From: Prorocentrum cordatum
Lineage: Eukaryota; Sar; Dinophyceae; Prorocentrales; Prorocentraceae
Direction: 5' to 3'
Length of the DNA: 64,000 nt
Assembly: GCA_963575745.1 (NCBI GenBank)
Contig: CAUYUJ010022059.1
Coordinates: 298,823-362,822, forward strand
Positions 34,780 to 46,180 of this stretch are shown in pieces (position 1 is the first letter of the stretch; each line of letters starts with the position of its first letter). The notes under the pieces were generated by a model. The model was not told the origin of the DNA. It did no database searches and saw only the letters and a list, made by a program, of their open reading frames with translations. Position numbers and translations under genes: made by a program.

Positions 34780-35620
34780 GCCCCGTGCGCATCCCTGCCG
34801 ACGCGTCGCGGTCGCGCGCCGCCTCGCCGACCATTCCAGAACCATTTTCACAGGGGCGGTTGCCTCATGAGGAGCTCAACCGAGATCCCACAGAGCACAG
34901 GCCGCACGCCGCCGCCCAGACTCTTTGTGGGCCGTTTCTCTCGCGGTTCGCGTCTCCATATTTTCGGAGTCCCATTAGAAGGCCCCTGCGGCGCAGGCCG
35001 CGAGCCGCGCCCGGGCCATGTCAACGCGCCCGCCACGCCACTCGTGGCCCCATAGAGAATGCCACCGAATGCTTTGTGGGATAGGCCGTTTGCCACCGCC
35101 CAGACCGTTTTAGTTCATTCCATGCGCGGTTCGCGGACCCCCGCGGAGCTGTGCCAAATGTATGGATGTTGCGCAGGACGCGTGCCGCCGCGCAGACCGT
35201 TGCAGCGCGCCGATCGAACGGTTCGTCGCCCAACATACGAAACCCCATCGACGGCGTTTGTAGCGCAGGGCGCATGCTGCCGTTCAGATTCTTTTACGTC
35301 GCCAGCCATGCGCTCCGTGGCAATATGTGGGCCTCCGCCGAAAACGCTGGTGACGCAGGCCGCTCGTCGCCGCCCGGGCCATTTCAACAGTCTTCGCACG
35401 ATCCGCGGCCGCATGAGGAAACGCAGCTGAACGGTCGCCAGGCACAAACCGCACGCCGCCACCCAGACTATTTAGCACGCGCCCCTCGCGGTTCGTGGCC
35501 CCGTGGGGAACTCAGCCGAAAGCGTTTGTAATACATGCCGCATTGCGCCGCCCAGGCCATTTCAGCACGCGGCCAGCGTGTTTCGTTGCAAAATGTGGAG
35601 CACAGGCCGCAAGCCGCCGC
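34780..35620. repeat. Degenerate 80-90-bp tandem family, block 1
   Basis: Units share GCGGTTCGTGGCCCCAT, a GCCGAA word, TTTGTAGCGCAGGCCGC and CGCCGCCCAGACC. Copies are strongly diverged, but the order of words is constant. No coding is supported. Confidence 0.65.
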
Positions 35621-35624
35621 CCCA

Positions 35625-36785
35625 AGCCACATTGCGTTCGCGCGTGTCGGGCGGTCTTGTCTGTTTTCGCGCCGCGCTCAGAAAGCGCCGGCTCTTTCGC
35701 CAGGTTCACTCTGTACTGGAGGGGCAGAAGGGGCACATCGAAAAGACGGACCAGCATGATGTGGACGATCGATGGCGGCGTCGCGATTTGAAGGATGACG
35801 CGGGCGAGGGGCGCCTCCGATGAGAGGCATTCAGAGCATGTTTTTAGCATGTGGGCGAGCAGCGCCTCGCAGTTACAAAATATTTTGGCGAGGCTCGGAG
35901 CTGTCGCAGCGCGCGGGCGGACGGCGCTGAAGGCAGGGTCGACGAGGGGGGCGCAGGGGCAGAAACGAGGGGGGACGATGGGGCAGAAACACGGGGCGGG
36001 CGGGCAGGGCAGGGGGGGGGCAGAGGGCTTCGCGGGGAAGCCCATGGAAGGCTCCGCGAGGCCTCCCATGGGCCAGCGGTGGGTCCGGACTCCCCCCCCC
36101 CCGCGGTGGGCCCAGACTCCCCTCGGCATAGTTTTTTACACGTCTGGGAGGATTGCCGAGGAGAGTCCGAACCCACCGCGGCCCCCGCGGGCGCTCCCGC
36201 GGCGGCGGGTCCGGACTCCCCTCGGCAATGGCTTTTGAGATGTCCGGAGGGGCCTGGCGCGGGCTCTGCGTGGCCGCCCGGGGCCTTCGAGTCCGTTGCG
36301 ACTGGGGATCCAAAGCGCTGTCTGGGTCCCAGAGTTGTCGTGTCGTTGGGGGCGTGGGCGGGGGAGTCAACCGATGCTGCCTCCAGATTATGGCACTGGG
36401 TGTGCCAAAATGAACTGATGGAGCCTGGGCGGGACCTGCAGTGGGCCGTCCTGGAGCTGTCTTGACGTCCTGCATCAGTGCCGTATCCAGATGTTGTGTT
36501 TTTCTCTCGGGGGCATCTTGGCGACTTCCTGGTGCCCGATGGGGGATCAATGGAAGGTTTGGGATTGCGTTGCCGCGGACTCGGTTTGTCTTCGAGCCGT
36601 CCTTCGCCTGCCTTGGAGGCGACGCGGAGGCATGTGAGCCATCGGAAGAGTAGTGTGATGGAGCTCTTGGAGGCCGTCGTTTTGTTTCAATTCTCGTGAA
36701 TGGTGGGTCCTCGTTGTGGGCCCGCAGCGCTGAGCGCCTCCTCTCCTGCCTTCCCCCCCTCCACCGCCGCCTCCTACTCCAAGCC
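35625..36785. other. GC-rich spacer with repeated GGTCCGGACTCCCC segment
   Basis: GGACTCCCCTCGGCA words at 36114-36128 and 36212-36226, and their complement TGCCGAGGAGAGTCC at 36155-36169, form an inverted pair and a direct pair. There is no convincing gene. Frames at 35840-36465 are open on both strands. Confidence 0.5.
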
Positions 36786-36789
36786 GCTT

Positions 36790-37990
36790 CAGCCCCTCTT
36801 CATGTATCATATTTTTGCATGGTGGATCTTCGCTTTGTCTCCGCCAATGCAGTTTCGGCGCGCCGTCCGAACGATTCGCGGCCCCATAGGGCCCCGCCGA
36901 AGGCCCCCGTAGCACAGGCCGCGCTCCGCTGCCCGATGCCAATTCCAGCGCGCACCCCGCGCGGTTCGCGGCCCCACAGGAAGGCGACGCCGAAGGTTCT
37001 CGCAGCAAAAGATGCGCGCCGCCGCCCAAACCATGTCAGCGCACCCTTCGCTCGGTTCGTGGCCCCATAAAATGCCGCGCCGAAGTCTTTTGCAGCTCGG
37101 GCCGCCTGCCGCCGCCCAGACAAGTTAAGCGCCCCCCTCAAACAGTTCGTGGCCCCATGAGAAGTTCCACCGAGGGCCCTTGTAACGCAGGCCGCCTGCC
37201 GCCGCCTAGCCCACTGAAGGTCTTGCTTCGCACCGCGCGTGGCCCCGAAGGGGGCCTCGCCGAAGGTTTTTTGGGGCATGGGCCGCGCGCCGCCGCCCAG
37301 ACCGCCTCAGTTCTGCATTCGCGCGATTTGTAGCGCCATGGGAAGTTCGGCCGAACATTTCCATTACTGCGCAGGCTGCGTGCTTCCGACCATGCATGGT
37401 CAGATCAGTTATCGCGCGTATCGTGGCCTCATTGAGGTTAACGCAGAAGGTTGCTGTTGCGCGCGCCGTTCACCGTCGCCGAGAGCATAGCAGCACGTTC
37501 CCACGCGGCTCGCGGCTCCACAGGATGCAACGCATATGGTTTTCTGTCGCGCAGGCCGCTTGCCACCGCCCAATCCACTCCAGCACCCGCTCGCACCGAG
37601 CGTTGCCCCACGGGGAGCTCGACCGAAGTTTGTCGTTCCAGCGCAGGCCGCGCGTCGCTGCCCAGGTCATTTAGTTATTGCAATTCGTGGTCCCATACGG
37701 AACCCCGCCGAAGGCCCTTTGTAGCGCGGGCAACTTTGCGTTGTCCGGGCCATGTCAGCACGCCCTGACACGGTTCGTGGCCTCATAGGGAACGCCGCCT
37801 AAGGTTTTGAAGCACGCGCCGTTTGCCGCCGCCGAGACAATTTCAGCCCTTTCTTCATTCGGTTCGTGGCATCATAGGGAGCTCCACCGCCGGCCATTGC
37901 ATCGCAGGCCGCGCGCCGCCGCCCGGGCCATGTCAGCACTGTCTTCACACGGTTCGCTCGTGGCCTCCAAGGGGGGCGCACCGAAGGTTT
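36790..37990. repeat. Degenerate 80-90-bp tandem family, block 2
   Basis: The same word order as block 1. GTTCGCGGCCCCA-type anchors are at about 36883, 36964, 37055, 37145 and 37228 and continue, more diverged, to about 37990. Confidence 0.7.
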
Positions 37991-38094
37991 TTGCGGCGCA
38001 CTTCGCATTCGGGCTCGATGTGCTGGTTTGTGTTGCATGCGCGCTGCGTTCTGAAAGGGTCTGCCTCTTCGCAAGAGTAAGTGTGTGAGTCTGT

Positions 38095-38957
38095 GTGGGG
38101 CTCGTCGTGGCACTTTTCTATGAATGCGTGGAACTGCACCCTGAAAGAAGACGGGTCTTGCGTTTGGACGGCCGGCAATGTCAGTCATGCCAACCTTGCA
38201 GCGCACACCCTTTTGAACCTAGCGTGAGGCGCGCCTTCGCCGCCAGCCCCGACACTGGGCGAGACGCGCGCGGCGCTGCAGACATTCAGCAAAACCGACT
38301 TCACCACGAGTGTGTTGGAGGCGCGCAACTCGCAAATAATTGGGCACGCAATTGCCAGACGTTCAACAAAACGCAACACGTGTTGCACCGCTGCGCGACG
38401 AAAGCGTAAATCTGCGCGCCGGCCGAAAGCATTACAGGACAGCAACACCGTGACACATGACGCAGCCAACTCTGACCACCGTCGGGGGACGCGGCGGGTT
38501 CGGCCCCGATTGCTTGGTAGTTACTCAGAGAAGAACAATTGGCTCAAGACATTGGACGCAGGCGCGGCGCCGCTTCGAGTGCGAGGGGCGAGAGGAATGG
38601 GCGCCCCTGGAACTCGCGGCCCTCCTGGGGCCCCGGGTGGCTCCGCGGGTGCGTGGGGGCCGCCTCCGGTTGCATGTGCGATGCGTTTGTGCGTGGTGCA
38701 TGTTGCGGTGTTATCACATGTTACATTTATGTAAAGTGGCCGATCGAGGTGTGCCCCAGTGTCATGCATGGAAAGGGCTGGAGGATTATGTTGCCGACGA
38801 TATTTTTTTTGATGATTCGCGCGGTGCAATTGCCCACGGTGAAGATGGCGAGAATGATGATTATGGCGGCGATGTCCATGATGCTGTCGATGGAGAGAAT
38901 CACGATCGTCCTGGTGATTCGGGTGGTGGTGCTGATGGTGATCATGGTGATGAGTGA
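38095..38957 (+). CDS. Coding-like tract with Cys-rich 166-aa frame
   Basis: A frame from a GTG at 38095 to 38409 and an ATG frame from 38457 to 38957 both have protein-like composition. The second has an acidic/hydrophobic start, a Cys/His/Arg/Leu-rich middle (Cys-Val-Cys-Ala-Trp-Cys, Cys-Tyr-His) and an Asp/Glu/Gly-rich end encoded by the GAT-type tract that continues to 39165. They may be two exons of one gene. No family is recognised, and overlapping frames (38312-38734) also look plausible, so exact boundaries are unsure. Confidence 0.35.
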
Positions 38958-39223
38958 ATGTGGTGAGGATGCTGCTGGTGATGGTGCTGCTCACGTTGAT
39001 GATGGCGGTGTCGGTCATGAGGCTGTCGGTGGTGATGGTGAGGATTGCGGTGGTAGTGGAGATGATGCTGATGATGATGCTGATGATGATGGGGATGATG
39101 ATGCGGGTGGTGATGCTGCCGATGATGGTGTTGATGATGATGGCGATGATAATTGAGGATGATGAAGATGCTGCTGATGAGTGAGAGGAGGGGCCGAGGA
39201 GGCGCATGGAGCAACGACGCTGA

Positions 39224-39396
39224 GTGCCCGCGCCCCCGCGCCCCGGGGAGTTCGCCTGGCGCGAGTCCTTCAAGATGGAGCGCGCGGAGATGATGGAGTT
39301 CAGGATGAAGCGCGGCGTGCGGGTGGGCCGCGACGAGTTGCCCATCGAGTCGGGCTTGGCGCAGCAGAGCCAGGGCACGCCGTGCGGCATCATGAG
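39224..39396 (+). CDS. Exon-like island with high third-position GC
   Basis: Nearly every codon here ends in G or C while first and second positions are mixed. The product is charged and natural (Trp-Arg-Glu-Ser-Phe-Lys-Met-Glu, later Pro-Ile-Glu-Ser-Gly-Leu and Gly-Ile-Met-Ser-Cys-Phe). After Cys-Phe the sequence becomes a GTCGCC microsatellite, so the exon probably ends at about 39396. The large minus-strand frame over this region is an antisense shadow rich in Ala, Leu and His. Confidence 0.45.
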
Positions 39397-40048
39397 CTGT
39401 TTTGGTCGGCGTCGTCGCCGTCGCTTTCGCCGTCGCCGTCGCCGTCGCCGACGCAATGGCCGTGGCCACCGCCGCTTCTATCTGATCCTCCGCCTCCTCA
39501 CCCACTCCCTGCCTCCTTCCCCTCATCCTCGCCCGCCACTTCCCATGCGCCCGTCGGTGGTTGAGCGCGCGTACTCCTGGATTCCCAAGTTCCAATATTG
39601 TTTGGGCGCCGCCCTGCTTCAAGAGTCGAGCTGTTGCCCCTCTCCCATCCGCGCCCGTGGGCACGCGGGAACAGCGCCCATTTCCAGCGCCGTCCTGAGT
39701 CGCGCGCCTGGCCAGCCCCTCCGGCCGACGGGCGCCCCCCAGCTGCCCTCGCGGGGGCAGAGCTGAGAGCGGGGGCGCTTCGCAGAGCTGCCTGGCCACG
39801 AAGGGCCGCGCGCCGAAGTGCAAGCGACCAGGGGGGGGGGGGATGCGCAAACGGTTCGAGCACGCGGAGGGCGCGCATCAGGGCGCGCGCTTTGCCATGC
39901 GTGCCCGCCGCGCGGGGGGAAGGGGGGGCGAGGTGCACGGGGGCTTCGGCGGCGTCTGGCGGAGGAGGGCGACGGCGCCCGGGCGCTCGCGCGTGGATGG
40001 GGCTGCGGGCCGAGAGGGGTTCGAGGGCGGGCGGGGGGTGGATGGGCG

Positions 40049-40195
40049 ATGACGTCGGAGACCCTGGCGCTTGCAGTCGGCGCTGGGAAAGGCGCGTCGA
40101 CGCGCGCGCGCTCGCAGGCGCGCGAGCAGGTGAAGGAGATGGTCGTGAGCACTGGCAGGATGGCCGTCGCTAAGATCGAGCTGGGGCGCGCAGTT
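40049..40195 (+). CDS. Exon-like island, possibly same gene as 39224
   Basis: From an ATG at 40049 a frame encodes a helical, charged peptide (Met-Thr-Ser-Glu-Thr-Leu ... Val-Lys-Glu-Met-Val ... Lys-Ile-Glu-Leu) with high third-position GC. It then enters a C-rich CCTCCC tract that is not protein-like. Function unknown. Confidence 0.4.
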
Positions 40196-40546
40196 CCTTC
40201 CCCTTCGCCCTCCCCTTCCCCCGCCCCATCCCCCCCCTCCTCCCCCTCCTCCACCTCCTCCTCCCCCCCCACCCTCCTCCTCCTCCTCCTCCTCTTCCTC
40301 CTCTCCCCCCTCCCCTCCTGCTCCTGCGTTGCCCAGGCCGCGCGCGCGCGCGGGGTTGCCCGGACCTGACGCCCCCCCCCCTCCCCCTCGTCGCCCCCCG
40401 ACCCCTCTGACTCCGACGGCTCCGGCTTCGATTCCGACTCCGACTCCAACGCCAACCTCCTTGTCTTCCGCATTCTTTCTCCTCGCCCCCCCCCCCCCCC
40501 CCGCGCGCCCGCCCGCCCGCCCCGCCGCCCCGCCCCCGCGCGCGCA

Positions 40547-40850
40547 CGCACGCACACTCACACACGCACACACACAAACAAACAAACACACAAACACACA
40601 CACACAGACACACACGCACACACGCACGCACACACACGCACACACACGCGCACGCGCGCACACGCGCACACACGCACACACACATACACACACGCACACA
40701 CGCACATACAGACACAGACACAGACACAGACACAGACACAGACACAGACACAGACACAGACACAGACACAGACACAGACAGAGACAGAGACAGACACACA
40801 CACACACACACACACACGCACGCGCACACGCACACGCACGCGCCGCCGCC
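40547..40850. repeat. CA-type compound microsatellite with (CACAGA)n core
   Basis: CACACG/CAAACA units, then (ACAGAC)n at about 40706-40795, then CA again. Frames through it are artefacts. Confidence 0.95.
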
Positions 40851-40854
40851 GCCA

Positions 40855-41432
40855 CGCCCCCACCCCCCCCAACCCCGCGCCCTCCTTAATCGATCCGGGC
40901 TAAGAGGTCGACAGCGGCAGCGAGTCCGTTCGCGCCCTGTGCCTATTCCAGTTCCGAGGGCATGTATTATTCGTGCGCCGCGCCAACTGCAAGTCTCATC
41001 GCGCCTCCTTATCGCCCCACTCGGAACCAGACGGCGTCCTCGCGCGCCCGATGGGGCACCCATCCAACCATTCGGTCGACGCCCGCGCGCATCTCGGAAC
41101 CTGGGGCGCCCTCGCGCGTTCGATGAGACACCCGTCCACCCAACTGTTCGACGCGCGTTCATGCGTGGCCCCATGCGGCGGCGCACGCTCAGTTCAGCGG
41201 GTCGTCGACCACCGCCCCGCCCTCCTGGGCCCCCCCCCCCCCGCCCCCCCAGAGCTCCGACGAGTTCGAGCAGCGCGACGACAAGAATAATGCGAAGTCG
41301 ACGTCGAGCGGGAGCGCGGACTGGCTGTCTGGCGCGGTCGCGGCCTTGCTGGGCGATGCGGCTATGTGCTTGGCTGCGCCGGGCGGCTTCCAGGCGACGC
41401 GCGCGCGTTTTCGCTATAACCGACGTCTCTCT

Positions 41433-41463
<31 letters not shown>

Positions 41464-41580
41464 GATAGGGGCGGCCGAAATGGGCAGGAACGGCTAGCCG
41501 ACCAGAGAGTGCAAGTAAGGAGTCTGAGGGCCATGTAGCACAGGGGCAAACGCGGTTATAAGGGGCATGTTTGGGATAAC
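40855..41580. other. No firm gene; contains G28 run
   Basis: G28 at 41433-41460 and a C/G run at 41229-41250. GGAACC/CGTTCGA words recur at 41030-41170. No convincing frame is seen. Confidence 0.5.
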
Positions 41581-41585
41581 ACGTA

Positions 41586-42263
41586 ATGGGGAAGGGGTGT
41601 GGGATGCGTGGATGCAGAAGGGTAGGGCCACGATGGGAGGACACAGGGCGATCGGTCGATGAACGCGGGCAGAGCGGGGGGTCGGATGTGGACTGGCGGC
41701 GGCGGATCGTCAAGCGGGGGCGGCGCCCCGCCCGTGGACGGGCCCCCTCGGCGGAGGCGGCGTCCTCGGCCAGCCCCTCGCGCGCGCGCCAGGCCGAGCT
41801 CGCGACGGCGATCCAAGGGGCGCCTGGCGCTCGGAGGGGCGTGGGAACTTGGCCCGGGCGCCCCCCGGCCAAGCGGGCTGAACAGGTTCGATGGTTATGC
41901 GGAGGGGGAATTTTGGGCTCAACCCACTGGGCTTGGAACCGGGCGATCGTTTCGAGGGGGGCGAGGGGGGGGGGGCGCGGGGGCGAACTCGACGTTGAAT
42001 GCGCCCCAAGCTCAGAGGGCGACGCGGAGGAGATCCAGTCCACCAGATGGGGCCCGACTAGATGGGGTCGGTGGATCGCGCCGCGCTGGCGATGCATCGG
42101 CGACGCGGCTCGATGTGGACACGCCCCGCGCAGGCCGCTTTTCTTTCCAGCGAGCCAGCTCGAGCGGGTCGCGTGGCCAATGTGCATTCTATTGTGCGGG
42201 GCGTGTCTCATAGCGCGCGCGCGGTGGCTCATCCCTCTCAGGATCATCAATATAGGCAGTTGA
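41586..42263 (+). CDS. Hypothetical 225-aa protein
   Basis: An ATG at 41586 opens 225 codons to a stop at 42261-42263. The first 130 residues are charged, with Gly/Arg/Trp and an Ala/Ser-rich segment, and show high third-position GC. The later part crosses G-rich sequence and is less convincing. It may be the upstream part of the gene whose next coding block starts at 42343. No family is recognised. Confidence 0.3.
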   Translation: MGKGCGMRGCRRVGPRWEDTGRSVDERGQSGGSDVDWRRRIVKRGRRPARGRAPSAEAASSASPSRARQAELATAIQGAPGARRGVGTWPGRPPAKRAEQVRWLCGGGILGSTHWAWNRAIVSRGARGGGRGGELDVECAPSSEGDAEEIQSTRWGPTRWGRWIAPRWRCIGDAARCGHAPRRPLFFPASQLERVAWPMCILLCGACLIARARWLIPLRIINIGS

Positions 42264-42342
42264 ATCGCAGCGGCGAGTTGGTCCGCGTCGTGCACGTGCA
42301 TATAGCAAATGTGTATATTGAAGGAAATGCGATGTCACATTT

Positions 42343-43440
42343 TTGGCGACGCAACGACTTGCAGCGATTTCATCGATGCAAGGGATCGCGCGGGGGGCTT
42401 CCCCAGCGCGTCGTGTCGGGTTCAGGGGCAAGGATTTTCTGCCTTTGGGGGGCGAGCAGTCCAAGCGGTTGGCCGAGCAGGCTCGGCGACGCCTTGATGT
42501 CTTCGATGCTCTGGGCCACTTGTCCCGAAGATGTTTCCAGCTGCCTGGCGTTCGCGTCGTGCGTCTCGCGCGCGGTCAGGAATTGCGCGGGCGACTGTTC
42601 GGGCTGCGACCGCCGTCTCTGGCGGCCCCCTCAGAGCCCAAGCGACGCCCAGACGACGTCGAGTTCGGCGCCCGCAGCCCCGTCGGCGCTCGGGGGGAGG
42701 GCGCTCGCATCACCCGTGTTGTCCTGCGCGACGAACGTCAGCTGGCAGCCGACGCCGGGCGTCGCCGAGGGCGGTGCGCCATCGGCCTTGTCGGCGATGC
42801 CCGAAGAGGCCGACGCCGATTTATCTGGGGACAAGCAACAGGCGATGTCCGCAGCTTGGCAGGAGGTCGAGGGCGCCGAGGATCTGGCGCAGGAGCTGCA
42901 GGAGCTGGGGCGCGCCGACAGCCGGCAGATGACCCGCGCTGCTGTCGAGGAAGGGGCCGCCAGCGCAGGTCGCAGTCCGCGCGAGCGGCTCCGGCACCTG
43001 GGGACTCAACGCTCGCGTCAGTACATCCACGCGCTGCGTCACAATGCGCGGCGCCACTTCAGACGACCGCGCCGGGCTAGAGGGGGGCGCGGAGGAGCGA
43101 GGGGGGGCTAGTCGCGGAGATATATTCGCGCGCGAGAAAGAAGAATTTCTGAGCTGCCACCGGGGCAACTACGTTGCCAGCGGGCTCACCGCCGCCGCGC
43201 TCGCGGTTTGTGCCGCCGCCGAGACCGCGGCAATCGAGCGCGACGACCGAGGAGGCGTCCGCCATCCACGAGAAGCTAACCACCCGGGTCAAATGCAAAC
43301 GTTTCGGGCGACGCCCCCGCGAAGGAGCTCGCGGCGTCGCGGGCCCCGGGCGCGCGTTCACCCCGGCCCTCCCGCGCGTCTACATGGATGCGGCGCGCTT
43401 AAAATCGGACGTGGGACATCAGTTCAGCGCAACAGTTTGA
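42343..43440 (+). pseudogene. Frame-hopping coding region, unknown function
   Basis: Protein-like sequence with high third-position GC occupies one frame at 42343-42790 (Lys-Arg-Leu-Ala-Glu-Gln-Ala and many Arg/Val/Leu) and the next at 42800-43090 (Gln-Glu-Val-Glu-Gly-Ala-Glu-Asp, then Tyr-Ile-His-Ala-Leu-Arg-His). A third frame at 43090-43235 encodes an Ala-rich helix, and the first frame returns at 43220-43441, ending TGA. Each hop is a one- or two-base shift without an obvious GT-AG pair, so indels (mutation or assembly) are likelier than introns. No known domain. Confidence 0.45.
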
Positions 43441-44009
43441 CGATCTCGTTTAAATGTTGCGCATATCTCCCATTATTTTAACGGGTTCGCCTAAATGCAA
43501 GCGAGGCCGCGCTGAAGCGCACATCGTGCCGCTCATTGCGTAAACCGAAACGAACCGCTAGAAGTGAGCGCTGAACCAAACCATAGTTTGAGTGAGCATG
43601 TGCCACGCGCCGAAGTTCGTCTTGCGTGCGTGTGTTGGACTCGTGAGGCGCAGTCTTAATTCGTTGTCATGCGCGCAGTGCATAGTCCACTCGGCTGCGC
43701 TGCATGCGCTGGCATCATAATCACGCGACACCTTTTGTTTTTCACGCGCGCGTCATGCTCGACCCCCGCGCGCGCGCGCGCTAGCGCGCCATTGCGCCCA
43801 TGACGGGCGCGTCGCGCATCGGACTGCGCATCCCCCCATGCGTGCGCGCGTTAGAATCCCACCAGCCCTCTGGGCTTAGGTGGTTTCAAGAGTTTCCTCC
43901 CCCACCCTTCCCCCCTTTCGGGGAGGGGTTTGCCCGTTCCCCCCGCCCCCCCCCCCCCCCGGGCCCTGGGCGGGGGGGTTCGCGGGGCGTCGGGGCGTCG
44001 AGGGAGCCC

Positions 44010-44515
44010 AAATCCGTGGTTTTACGAAGGTTTTGGCCACGCGGTGGCATCTTTTTTACATGTGTTGTTTGTGTTTTGTTTGTTTTTGTTTTCGCGGCGG
44101 CGGCGGCGGCGGCGGGCGGGGGGCGGGGCGGGCGGGGGGGGGCGGGGGCGGAGGCGCCCGAGGCGCCGAAGAGGCCACCAAGAATCGCCCGAGAGATTCC
44201 CCAAGAGGCTCCGAGAGGCATCCAAGAGACCTCTGGCCCATGTGCTTGCCTTTCTCCCCCCCTGTTCCACTTCCCCCTCCTGCTCCTTCTTCCCCCCCCC
44301 CCCCCCCGCCTCTTCCTCGTCTTATTCATCGCCCTTTCCGCCCACTCCTTCATCCACCCATCCCCCCTCCTCCTTCTCCTCCTCACTCCCTTGCGCGGTC
44401 CGGGCGCGCCCCCCCCCCCCCCCCATTGCTGCCGCGCTTCCCTGATCGCCTCGACTCGCCTGGGCATGGTTTCTGGATGGGCTGGCGGGGATCCGCGAAG
44501 CGCTTAAAATTTGCA
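44010..44515 (+). repeat. Dispersed duplication, copy 1
   Basis: The order TGGCATCTTTTTT, CTTGGG-type reverse units, CCAAGAGGCTCCGAGA, CATCCAAGAGACCTCTGGCCC, a C/T-rich tract, TTTCCCTGATC and TTTCTGGATGGGCTGG is repeated in copy 2 at 48180-48815. The C/T-rich tracts differ in length. No gene is seen between 43445 and 44010. Confidence 0.7.
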
Positions 44516-45082
44516 CGGTGCAACTTGGCCCTGATATATAACACCCCGCGTCTGGATGCCCTGGGCTCTCTTGGTATGCGTCTGAGCTAATGCCCGTGAT
44601 CCCACTCATCACCACTCGTTCCAGCAATGGGTTCGTGGATATCAGGTTGCCCACGTCGCCGCATCCGTTCTGGCCCAGGATGGCGCCTCGGATATCGGGA
44701 CTTTGGGCGCCATCAGAAGACGTGCAACGAATGCTAAATGCGTTAGCGTCAGCGCAGTCTCTGCTAGGGTCGCATTTGACATGGCCACCCGGGGCTAGAG
44801 GTGCAGAATCAACCCCGTGGAAAAACAGCTGCATGGCAATATCTTCGGACAACTCGCGCATTTATCGAGGAACTCAGCGCCGCCAAGAAGAGGGGAGTTA
44901 TCAAAGGCAGGCAATTGCGATCCGAGGCTGGTACCTTGTAGGGGACAAATTTTTCAAATATGCGGACGTGCTTGCTGCGTCGAATCGCGCTCGGGCTTTG
45001 CAACACACATTGCGAGAGGCGAAGAGGCTACGGCGGACTCCCCCTGTTCGGCATGGCCACCTGTAGCAGCTAATCGGCATGA

Positions 45083-45880
45083 TTGCCCCACCTGCAAAAC
45101 AAATTAGACAAGCGACCAGCGTCGGAGAAGGGCGCGCCCGAGCCGAAGCCCGAGCGCGAGGGGGCAGATGGCGACAGCGCGGGGTGCGAAGAGGTCTGCA
45201 GGCCGACGCCCATCCAAGCCGCCAGCGTCGAGATCAAGAGCAATTCCGAGGACGAGTGCGAATTTCGGGCGAGCTCGAGCCCTGCGCCGGAGACAGCGGC
45301 CACGACGCCACCGACAACGGCCACGGCGCCGCCGACTACAGCGGCCACGACACCACCGACTACATTGGCCACGACGCCACCGACTACAGCGGCCGCGACG
45401 CCGCCGACGACAGCGGCCGCGACGCCACCAACAGCGGAGACAGAGACACAACTCAACGTGACGGACTTGGCGGCATCAGCTGCGAAGTCGCAGGCCATCG
45501 ACCCCCGCGTCGGCGACGAGAATTTCGGCTGGGACACGAACGGCAAGACGGTGCTCAAAGAGCCTAGTGCCGCACAAGTGCGGAAGAGGCCTGCTGGTAA
45601 TATCGAGGCCGACATCGCTGATAATCCAGTCGGCTGCCCCGCGGCCGATGAGCCGCCAAAGAAAAAATGAAGTCGCCCCCTAGGAAGCTTCTGCGCGCGA
45701 TGGCGCACCACGGGGCGATGGCAAAGTTCAAGGGTCTCGGCAAGGATGCTGCCGACGCGACGGCCCGAGCAGCAGCCGCCATGGCGCGCGACGACGCAGG
45801 AGTTTGGGTTTTTGCTGCGCGAGCAGATGGTACTTCGCAGTTGAGAGGGGCTCAACTAATAAACCAACGACAACACCATC
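45083..45880 (+). CDS. Two overlapping frames, Thr-Pro repeat protein, unknown function
   Basis: A frame without ATG runs from about 45083 to TGA at 45668-45670. It is acidic at first, then has about nine Thr/Pro/Ala-rich units of five to seven residues (45290-45440), then a natural Asp/Asn/Glu-containing part ending Lys-Lys-Lys. The TGA overlaps an ATG at 45667 in an A6 run (AAAAAATGA). The ATG frame continues basic and Ala-rich, with Met-Ala-His-His-Gly, to about 45880. One base lost or gained in the A6 run would join them. Protein-like sequence upstream at 44850-45060 may be an earlier exon. No family recognised. Confidence 0.45.
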
Positions 45881-45889
45881 AATGTCCCC

Positions 45890-46180
45890 CTCCTCCTCCT
45901 GCTTCCCCCCCCCCCCTTCCCATCGTCGCCCTCGTCTTCCATCGTCGCCATCGTCGCCATCACCATCATCAGCATCACCATCATCACAAGCAGCAGCATC
46001 ATCATCATAGGAGGGGGGGGGGGGGGGGAGGAGGGGGGGGGGGGGGGGAGGGGGGAGGGGGGGGAGGGGGGGGGGGGCAGGGGGAGGAGGGAGGAGGAGG
46101 AGGAGGACTAGGCGGGGGAGGGGGGGGAGGGCGAGGAGTGATTCGCCCCCCTCATCTTCGCCCCCCCCCATTCTCCTCTC
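45890..46180. repeat. C-rich and G-rich low-complexity block
   Basis: CCTCCC tract, a short CATCAT run, then long G runs with A interruptions (46010-46135). The stretch 46180-47130 that follows holds C/T-rich low complexity at 46640-46810 and no convincing gene. Confidence 0.8.

Noticed and set aside
38942-39850. 302-codon minus-strand frame
   Set aside because: It is antisense to a plus-strand exon with high third-position GC and to a GAT tract. Its Ala/Leu/His richness is typical of such shadows.
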